A stretch of 64,000 bases of DNA from Streptomyces violaceoruber (GTDB taxonomy: Bacteria; Actinomycetota; Actinomycetes; Streptomycetales; Streptomycetaceae), in the NCBI RefSeq assembly GCF_033406955.1, contig NZ_CP137734.1, forward strand, positions 8,370,001 through 8,434,000. The letters run 5' to 3'. Both the position numbers and the translations under genes were made by a program. Shown here piece after piece: positions 58,288 through 64,000 of the stretch. The notes below the pieces were generated by a model. That model was given only the letters and a program-made list of their open reading frames with translations. It was not told the origin of the DNA and did no database searches. The stretch's first letter is position 1, and each line of letters starts with the position of its first letter.

Positions 58288-59325
58288 ATGGGGACTGATG
58301 GCACGCTCGATGAGGCCTTGGAACGGTTGTATCGGACCGGGCCGGAGTTCGGAGGCCGGCTGTCCAATCACGGTCCCATGGCGGTGGAGTCCATGGTCAG
58401 ACGTGGACACGCCCGACAGGTTCACCGCTGGTTGGACCTCTACATGCGTCGGTTGGACGATCGGCCTCGTGGCGCCTGTCCCATCCCCGCCGTCGGATGG
58501 CGCTCGGCGCTTGGGGATCCTCGCCGTCTTGGGGACTGGCTTGCGTTTTTCGACCGCGAGGTGACCGAACAGCCCTGGCGCGCCGTACTGGAGGTGTGGT
58601 GGCCACGGCTCGTGCCCGGCATCGCGGCCGGGGCCACCCACGGGGTGATCCGTACTGGCCACGCCGTCCACGCCCTGCTGGCCCACGAGGACGGCCCACG
58701 CTTGGCCGAGCTCGGCCAGGCGCTCGGCTACTGGGCGGCGCGCTGGCAGCAGGTGCCGTCCGCTGCCCCTTCCGGAACCTCCGGCCCGGCGTCGGCTCTT
58801 GCGGGCGTTCCGCGTATTGCAGATCAGAGCGCGGACATCGACCACCGGCTCGGCCAGCTCACCGGGCTGAGCGGCTGGCCCGCGGCGCTGGCCGCGCTGA
58901 GACCCGCCGCGGACGCGGGGCAGGCCCGGGACCTGCTGGCCGGTCTGACGACGGCTGCCGCCGTGCGCTACCTCCCGAACGCGCACGGCTCACCCGTCAT
59001 GCTGATTCACTCCGCGACCGCGCCCATGGCTGTCCTGCGTACCTTGCCCGCACTCCCCAGCACCCAGTGGGTCGTGAGTCTGCACGCGGCCTGGGCGGCC
59101 AGCGCGGCCGTGACGGCGGCCTACGCCCCTGCCGAACCCCTACCTCGGCACGCCCTGCCCACCGCCCACCGGTCGGCGGAAGAGACCTTCGCCCTTGCCG
59201 TCCGCCACCAGGATGAACACGTCATCAAGCTCGCCGACACCTGCCTCGATGTTCACCGGCGCACAGGCTGCCCCGACGCCCTCGCCGCTGTGACACGCGC
59301 GATGGAGCTGATCGACGAGCCCTGA
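58288..59325 (+). CDS. Questin oxidase-like (DUF4243) protein
   Basis: A 345-residue protein of the DUF4243/questin-oxidase family. The N-terminal hallmark LDEALERLYRTGPEFGGRLSNHGPMAVESMVRRGHARQVHRWLDLYMRRL is very clear. His/Glu residues follow in AGATHGVIRTGHAVHALL and in the C-terminal VRHQDEHVIKLADTCLDVHRRTG. Fungal questin oxidase is a Baeyer-Villiger-type enzyme opening anthraquinone rings; bacterial members are uncharacterised. ATG 58288 is used; an in-frame ATG 4 codons upstream exists but the -10 position supports 58288. Confidence 0.85.
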   Translation: MGTDGTLDEALERLYRTGPEFGGRLSNHGPMAVESMVRRGHARQVHRWLDLYMRRLDDRPRGACPIPAVGWRSALGDPRRLGDWLAFFDREVTEQPWRAVLEVWWPRLVPGIAAGATHGVIRTGHAVHALLAHEDGPRLAELGQALGYWAARWQQVPSAAPSGTSGPASALAGVPRIADQSADIDHRLGQLTGLSGWPAALAALRPAADAGQARDLLAGLTTAAAVRYLPNAHGSPVMLIHSATAPMAVLRTLPALPSTQWVVSLHAAWAASAAVTAAYAPAEPLPRHALPTAHRSAEETFALAVRHQDEHVIKLADTCLDVHRRTGCPDALAAVTRAMELIDEP

Positions 59326-59409
59326 CGGGTGCCAGGCGGGTTCTTCCGAGCCTCCGCTGGTCGCGGGCGCCGGACCGGCGGGCCCTGTACGGAAAAGCCG
59401 CCAGCGCCG

Positions 59410-59562
59410 CTGGGAGAGACGACCTGTACCTACGACGCGCTGGGCCGCGTGGCAACGGTCGAGGACGGTCGGGGCATCACCACCGTCTACGGCTACGCCT
59501 CCCGCGACCGGGTGCGGGAGGTCTCTGCCACCAACTTCCCGGTCACCTACTCCGGTTCCGTG
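59410..59562 (+). pseudogene. Rhs/YD-repeat fragment
   Basis: About 50 codons: LGETTCTYDALGRVATVEDGRGITTVYGYASRDRVREVSATNFPVTYS. YDALGR is the core YD repeat and the second half continues the beta-helical shell pattern. No start and no continuation, so it is the relic of a polymorphic-toxin or Rhs protein. The frame then runs through unrelated DNA antisense to the acetyltransferase. Confidence 0.7.
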
Positions 59563-59685
59563 AAGGAGCATGTCAGTGGCAGGGAGGAGCCATCCGTTCC
59601 TGGGTGTCCGTGTCGCCGCGATCGATGCGTTCAGGGACGCAGGGGCTGCGGTCGGCTGCCTTGTGATGACGACGACTGGGCGGGT

Positions 59686-60219
59686 TCATGCCTGGAACTC
59701 GGTGAGGTCGATGGCGTGAACGCGCAGTGGGTAGCCGTACACCGGGTGGGTCGTCTCCCGCTCGGGTGTCATGCCGAGCTTGCGGATGACGTTCTCGGAT
59801 GCGTTGTCCCCCATCCGGCTGATGCTGATGACACGGTCCAGGCCGCGGTCCTGGAGTGCGAACTCCAGTGTGGCGTGCGCGGCTTCGGACGCGTATCCCT
59901 GACCCCAGAACGGTGAGCCGAGCCGCCAGCTGATCGCCACTGCGGGCATCACCTCCGGCAGGAACTCGGGCACGGACAGTCCTGTGAAACCGATCAGTTC
60001 GCCCGAGGCCAGCAGTTCGACGGCGAAGAGTCCGAAGCCCTCCTCGTCCCATTCCTCCTCCCACCGTTCGATGTCCTCGGCTGTGTGGTCCAGGTCGCGC
60101 ACCGAGCCGTCGTCAGTCCAGCGCATGACCCGTGGGTCCGCGTTGATGTCCGCCATCGGCGTGAGGTCGTCGTCGTGCCAGCTACGGAGGAGAAGACGGG
60201 GTGTTCGGATCTCGGTCAT
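59686..60219 (-). CDS. GNAT family N-acetyltransferase (RimJ/RimL-like)
   Basis: A 177-residue acetyltransferase: TPRLLLRSWHDDDLTPMADINADPRVMRW (strand 1 and helices), VAISWRLGSPFWGQGYASEAAHATLEFAL (acetyl-CoA pyrophosphate loop: GQGYAxEA), RVISISRMGDNASENVIRKLGM, which form the full RimJ/RimL GNAT core. It would acetylate a protein N-terminus or small molecule. ATG 60219 was chosen to put the first strand at the family position. Confidence 0.88.
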   Translation of the reverse strand: MTEIRTPRLLLRSWHDDDLTPMADINADPRVMRWTDDGSVRDLDHTAEDIERWEEEWDEEGFGLFAVELLASGELIGFTGLSVPEFLPEVMPAVAISWRLGSPFWGQGYASEAAHATLEFALQDRGLDRVISISRMGDNASENVIRKLGMTPERETTHPVYGYPLRVHAIDLTEFQA

Positions 60220-60390
60220 GCGCCCATCCTGCCGAAGACAAGCGCCGCATCGGTAATCCGGCGCTCGCCGGCGCTGCCGCTTCGACAGCGCGGTCGAGAG
60301 GCGAGACCGATCCAGTGGCAACCTGCCGCAGAACCGAGATCCTTTACGGGATCGCGGCCGACTCGATTTCAGGTATCGCCATCAGCGGGG

Positions 60391-60413
60391 CCCTTGGTCG
60401 GGCCGACCAGGGG
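60391..60413. terminator. Hairpin upstream of the IS5 relic
   Basis: CCCTTGGTC / GACCAGGGG forms a 9-bp stem with one T-G pair and a 5-nt loop. The 370-bp gap 60220-60589 otherwise contains nothing I can name. Confidence 0.4.
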
Positions 60414-60589
60414 GCTGACCTGTGTGGACCTTGTGTGTCTCCTCATCCGATGTCCTGGGCCGGCCGTTCTCCTGGTGCGGCTGCACGGACTCGGCGGCCG
60501 CAGGTACCGGGTGTGCGGGGAGCCGCGGTGAGTGGTTTCGGGGCGGGGTCCACCGAGGTGTGGATCTTGGTCGTGGGTGATCACGCACC

Positions 60590-61241
60590 GTGGGGCGCAG
60601 TGACCTGACGGACGGCCAGTGGGCCCGGCGGGAGCCGTTGCTGCCACAGGGCATCAAGCCGGGCCGTCCGCCGGTGCGGACGCGACGGCAGCTGATGGAC
60701 GGCATGAGGCGGCGGACCCGGACCGGTGCTCCCTGGCGCGATGTGCCGGAACGCTACGGGCCCTGGGACCGGGTGTATGACCTGTTCCGACGCTGGCAGC
60801 GGGACGGCGTCTGGGCCAGGATCGGCACCCGGCTCCAGGCCGAGGCAGACGCGAAGGGCCTGAACATCTGGGACGTGAACGTCGACTCCACCGTCTGCCG
60901 GGCCGACCAGCACGCGGCCGGGGCGGCGAAAAGGCAGGAAACCGGACCGTGTGCGGGCCGACAATGCGTACGATCCCCGCAAGAACCGCGTCCACCTGCG
61001 CAGACGCGATATCAGGACGACCACTCCGGTCCCAGCAGACCGAGTCCGTAACCGCAGGAGGCTCGGCTCCCGAGGCGGTCGGCCGCCGAAGTTCGACAAG
61101 ACCGACTACCGCGAGCGCCACGCGGATGAGTGCGGGATCAACCGCCTCAAGCGTCACCGGGCCGTGGCCGCGAGATACGACAAGCTTGCCGTCCGCTACG
61201 AGGCGACCGTGCTGGTGGCGGTCCGCAACGAGTGGCTGTGA
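60590..61241 (+). pseudogene. IS5-family transposase with internal deletion and frameshift
   Basis: The N-terminal part (LTDGQWARREPLLPQG…RRTRTGAPWRDVPERYGPWDRVYDLFRRW…WDVNVDSTVCRADQHAAGA) keeps the first catalytic Asp. The frame then changes near 60945 to VRADNAYDPRKNR, GRPPKFDKTDYRERHADECGINRLKRHRAVAARYDKLAVRYEA. These are the second Asp and the Glu region. About 70-80 residues between the two are deleted. Not functional. Confidence 0.85.
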
Positions 61242-61262
61242 CCAGCGGGTTTCCTGTCGACG

Positions 61263-61712
61263 TCAGTCTGTCGGTGTGGGCACGGCGCAGACTTCGGCGA
61301 TAGCCCGCGTGTCCCAGTAGAACGGACGAACCTCGGTGATCCGCCCGTCCTTGACCGTGATCGCTTGCAGAATCGGGAAGCTGAGTTCACGGCCCGTCGC
61401 ACGAGCGCGAGCACGGACCTGTGTGAGCACGACCGCAGTCTCACCGGTGGCAAGAAACTCCTGCTCCACCATGTCGAACGACTCCCACGCTTCTCCCATC
61501 ATGAGGAAGAACTGCGTCATGCCCTGGTGCCCACGCCAAGTGCCGCCATAGGGCAGAGCATCTGCTTGATGCAGCTCGACATCCGGCGCGAAGAAGGGGG
61601 CGAGCAGGTCGAACGAAGCCTCGCCGGGGCCTCCTGCCGCCAAGTATTCCGCCTCAGCCGCATACATGCCGGTGAGCACTGTTGCTGAGTCCGTAGTGGA
61701 TGGCATCGTCAT
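61263..61712 (-). CDS. SnoaL-like/NTF2-fold protein
   Basis: A 149-residue protein with the NTF2-like cone: MYAAEAEYLAAGGPGEASFDLLAPFFAPDVELHQADALPYGGTWRGHQGMTQFFLMM…FLATGETAVVLTQVRARARATGRELSFPILQAITVKDGRITEVRPFYWDTRAI. Members are hydrolases, isomerases (SnoaL) or ligand-binding proteins in many pathways. ATG 61712 (or 61706). It runs in the same direction as the nar genes but is separated from narI by 99 bp, so it may be independent. Confidence 0.8.
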   Translation of the reverse strand: MTMPSTTDSATVLTGMYAAEAEYLAAGGPGEASFDLLAPFFAPDVELHQADALPYGGTWRGHQGMTQFFLMMGEAWESFDMVEQEFLATGETAVVLTQVRARARATGRELSFPILQAITVKDGRITEVRPFYWDTRAIAEVCAVPTPTD

Positions 61713-61811
61713 GCCGTCAGCATGGTCACCACGGGAGGTTCTCGCTGGCGGCAATCAGACGTCGCGTTGTGCGGCGGAGTCGGCACTTTCGCAACAGGCC
61801 CCGGTCGGTGG

Positions 61812-62582
61812 TCATACGGGGTGTCGGTCGCGCCGGGCGGGGCCCGCCGTGCGTCCGGGCGCGGCCGCGCGCCGCCGGTAGACGACGTAGGGGCGGACGA
61901 GGTAGCCGACGGGCGCGCTCCAGACGTGCACGAGGCGGGTGAACGGCCAGACGGCGAAGAGCAGGCAGGCGCTGAGCGCGTGCAGCTGGAACAGCAGGGG
62001 CGCCCCGGCGATGGCCTCCGGCTGCGGCTGGAGGGTGAACAGGCCGCGGAACCAGACCGAGACGGTGGAGCGGTAGTCGTAGCCCGCGCCGAACACGTTG
62101 TGCGCGGCGGTCGCGGTGATGCCCAGCAGGACGGTGGCCGACAGCAGCGGGAAGAGCACCTTGTCGCTGCGGTCCGTGCCCAGGCGGATCCGGCGGGTCA
62201 GCAGTCGGCGGGCGCACAGCATGCCCAGGCCGGCCACCATGGCCACACCGGCCACCGAGCCCGCCCACACGGCGGTCGTGTGGTACGTGTGCTCGTCGAC
62301 CCCGGCCGCCTCCGTCCACGAGGCCGGTACGGCGAGGCCGACGACGTGTCCGGCGATCACCATGAACGCGCCCAGGTGAAACAGCGGACTGCCCCAGCGC
62401 AGCCAACGGTGTTCGAGGAGCTGGGTGGTGCGCGAGGTCCAGCCGAACTGGTCCTGCCGGTAGCGCCAGACGTGCCCCACGGCGAACACGGCCAGGCAGA
62501 TGTAGGGGACGGCCACCCACAGGAGGAGGACGGAGCCGCTCGCTGCGGCGAGGGGGGCGGGTGCGGCGGGTGCGGCACTCAT
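61812..62582 (-). CDS. narI: Respiratory nitrate reductase gamma subunit NarI
   Basis: A 256-residue membrane protein with five hydrophobic helices. Conserved His in FAVGHVWRYRQDQFGW, GSPLFHLGAFMVIAGHVVGL and LFQLHALSACLLFAVWPFTRLVHVWSAPVGYL supply heme b ligands. It takes electrons from menaquinol and passes them to NarH. ATG 62582 overlaps the narJ stop (ATGA). Confidence 0.94.
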   Translation of the reverse strand: MSAAPAAPAPLAAASGSVLLLWVAVPYICLAVFAVGHVWRYRQDQFGWTSRTTQLLEHRWLRWGSPLFHLGAFMVIAGHVVGLAVPASWTEAAGVDEHTYHTTAVWAGSVAGVAMVAGLGMLCARRLLTRRIRLGTDRSDKVLFPLLSATVLLGITATAAHNVFGAGYDYRSTVSVWFRGLFTLQPQPEAIAGAPLLFQLHALSACLLFAVWPFTRLVHVWSAPVGYLVRPYVVYRRRAAAPGRTAGPARRDRHPV

Positions 62583-63385
62583 CGGGGGCCTTCCGGGGGT
62601 GTCAGGGGCGGCATGAGGGTGGGGTGGGCCTGCTCGGGCGGGACGAAGGCGCCCGGCGGTGCGAACCCGCCGGCGCCGTACGGGTCGAGCCCGACGTCCT
62701 CGGCGGGCGGGCCCTGGGCGGCGAGTTCGGCGACGGCCGCGCGGTCGGCCTCGGTGGCGGGCGGCAGCAGGGTGAGCAGCGCGGCGAGGACGTGCCGGTA
62801 GGGGGAGCCGCCGTCGCTCAGCGCGTGGTGGATCAGTTCCAGTCCGCGTCGGTGGAGGCGCAGCGGGGCCTCGCCCGCGCGCGGCCCGGCGAGCGCGGCG
62901 TACTCCAGGACGACCGGGAGGTGGTCGGGCAGTTCCCCGCCGTCGGTGTCCCAGCCGGTGGCGCGGTAGCGCTGGGCAAGGGTGAGCAGGGCCATGCCGC
63001 GGCGGCGGGTGTCGCCGTGCAGGTAGTAGGTGAGGTAGAGACCGCTACGGCGGCGCAGGTCGAAGGTCTCCACGTAGTGCTGCTCCAGCGCGTCCGGTTC
63101 CTGACCGGTGAACCAGGTGGTGAACGTGGACAGGTGCTCGGTGACGGGGGACGGCGGCAGCGCCTCGACGGTGGCGGTGAGCACCGGCCGGGCGGCGGTG
63201 AGCGCGGCGTCCGGGTACTGCAGCAGCAGCGACAGCAGCCGCAGCAGCAGCGCGCGGGTCTCCGGCTCCCGCGGTCCGAACGAGGCGGCGGCACGGCCGG
63301 AGCGTGCCGTCCCGTCCGGGCGGCGCAGGGCAGATCGGACGCGGGCGCGGACGATGTCCGGGACGGTGGTGGGCAGCGGACTCAT
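62579..63385 (-). CDS. narJ: Nitrate reductase assembly chaperone NarJ
   Basis: A 268-residue chaperone of the TorD/NarJ family. LLLRLLSLLLQYPD, FTTWFTGQEPDALEQHYVETFDLRRRSGLYLTYYLHGDTRRRGMALL and LPDHLPVVLEYAAL are the diagnostic helices. It binds NarG and helps insert the molybdenum cofactor. It is longer than Escherichia coli NarJ by a proline-rich C-terminal tail. Its start overlaps the narH stop (ATGA), so the nar genes are translationally coupled. Confidence 0.94.
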   Translation of the reverse strand: MSPLPTTVPDIVRARVRSALRRPDGTARSGRAAASFGPREPETRALLLRLLSLLLQYPDAALTAARPVLTATVEALPPSPVTEHLSTFTTWFTGQEPDALEQHYVETFDLRRRSGLYLTYYLHGDTRRRGMALLTLAQRYRATGWDTDGGELPDHLPVVLEYAALAGPRAGEAPLRLHRRGLELIHHALSDGGSPYRHVLAALLTLLPPATEADRAAVAELAAQGPPAEDVGLDPYGAGGFAPPGAFVPPEQAHPTLMPPLTPPEGPR

Positions 63386-64000
63386 GCGGAGTCTCCCGTC
63401 GAGGCGGCCGAGGAGCGGCGCAGGGTGGGGATGCCGAGCATGATCCGGCCGCCGGACCCGGCCGGTTGCGGGTCCCCGGACGTCTCGACGGGGCAGCGGT
63501 CCTCCATCGCGCTCAGCGCCGCGGCGTCCTCTCTGTGCGCGGCCGGTACGACGTACCGGTCCTCGTACTTGGCGACGGCCAGCAGGCGGTGCAGGTCCTC
63601 GGCCTCGCGGGCGGTCAGCCCCACCGCCTTCAGCGCGGCCTCGTCGCCGTCCTCGCCCAGCGTGCGTGCGCGCATGTAGGAGCGCAGCGCGGTGAGCTTC
63701 ATCAGCACCCCGCCGACCACGTCGGTGTCCCCGGCGGTGAACAGCTCCGCCAGGTACTCCAAGGGGATGCGCAGCCGGGTGACGGCCGCGAACACGTGGT
63801 CCGGGTCGTCCTGGTTGCCGCCCGCCGCGTCGACGGCGTCCAGGACGGGCGACAGCGGGGGTACGTACCAGACCATCGGCAGGGTGCGGTACTCCGGGTG
63901 CAGCGGCAGGGCCACCTTGTGCCGTGCGACCAGGTCGTACACGGGGGAGCGGCGGGCGGCCGCCAGCCAGTCCTCCGGGATGCCCGACTCCCGGGCCGCC
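63382..64000 (-). CDS. narH: Nitrate reductase beta subunit NarH, C-terminal part
   Basis: The 3' 619 bp of narH; the N-terminal iron-sulfur ligands are outside the window. Present are PVYDLVARHKVALPLHPEYRTLPMVWYVPPLSPV, DPDHVFAAVTRLRIPLEYLAELFTAGD and MRARTLGEDGDEAALKAVGLTAREAEDL, the C-terminal domain typical of NarH. The protein carries four Fe-S clusters and links NarI to NarG. It is cut by the window edge; narG should follow further right on the minus strand. Confidence 0.92.
   Translation of the reverse strand, partial: AARESGIPEDWLAAARRSPVYDLVARHKVALPLHPEYRTLPMVWYVPPLSPVLDAVDAAGGNQDDPDHVFAAVTRLRIPLEYLAELFTAGDTDVVGGVLMKLTALRSYMRARTLGEDGDEAALKAVGLTAREAEDLHRLLAVAKYEDRYVVPAAHREDAAALSAMEDRCPVETSGDPQPAGSGGRIMLGIPTLRRSSAASTGDSA

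Noticed and set aside
1..64000. CRISPR arrays, tRNA or rRNA genes
   Set aside because: No regularly spaced repeats with spacers, no cloverleaf-like tRNA sequence and no rRNA signature were found on reading.

Overview
The window is from a high-GC actinomycete, almost certainly a Streptomyces or close relative. The evidence is third-position G/C bias in every gene, frequent GTG starts, many small regulator-enzyme pairs, a Spo0M-like protein, DUF6131 and DUF6192/RacP-type genes, and IS5-family transposases of the Streptomyces kind. No rRNA, tRNA or CRISPR array was seen. Both ends cut through genes: an S51 peptidase at the left and narH at the right.

Left third (1-25.7 kb), ordered metabolic and biosynthetic blocks. 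0.8-8.3 kb is a minus-strand sugar operon: two ABC permeases, a lipoprotein binding protein, a GH36 alpha-galactosidase, a ROK regulator and a Gfo/Idh/MocA dehydrogenase. It carries no ATPase, so a shared ATPase such as MsiK is inferred. 8.5-13.4 kb is a compact class I lanthipeptide locus: a 53-residue precursor ending in CPICC, then a full-length LanB dehydratase and a LanC cyclase. A perfect 10-bp hairpin lies between lanA and lanB, and no protease or exporter is nearby. 13.5-19.5 kb holds divergent regulator-enzyme pairs (AraC/hydrolase, MarR/Gal80-like oxidoreductase, LysR/hexapeptide acetyltransferase). 19.5-25.7 kb is a five-gene minus-strand operon (SDR, amidohydrolase, DUF59, zinc alcohol dehydrogenase, ABM monooxygenase) diverging from a GAF/AAA/Fis regulator. 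The set resembles the accessory genes of propane-type diiron monooxygenases, but the monooxygenase itself is absent.

Middle (25.8-40.9 kb): two adjacent TetR plus FAD-monooxygenase modules, the first with an operator close to classical tetO and the second with two tandem operators; a Spo0M-like protein; a translationally coupled pair of CNNM/HlyC membrane proteins; a membrane-anchored class A beta-lactamase-like hydrolase; a VOC-YciI pair; and a TetR/SDR pair with three copies of one palindromic operator.

Right-centre (41-61.2 kb) is accessory and decaying. It has a frameshifted kinase, a zinc-finger/DUF6192/RacP-like module, one intact IS5-family transposase, and repeated SDR plus regulator pairs. 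It also has a series of gene remnants: an internally deleted SDR, KDPG aldolase, aldo/keto reductase with a stop, TetR, an XRE/MmyB tail, an Rhs repeat, and IS701- and IS5-type transposases. A perfect 20-bp-stem hairpin lies at 54.04 kb. The window ends in a nitrate reductase operon (narH-narJ-narI with ATGA overlaps; narG would lie beyond the edge).
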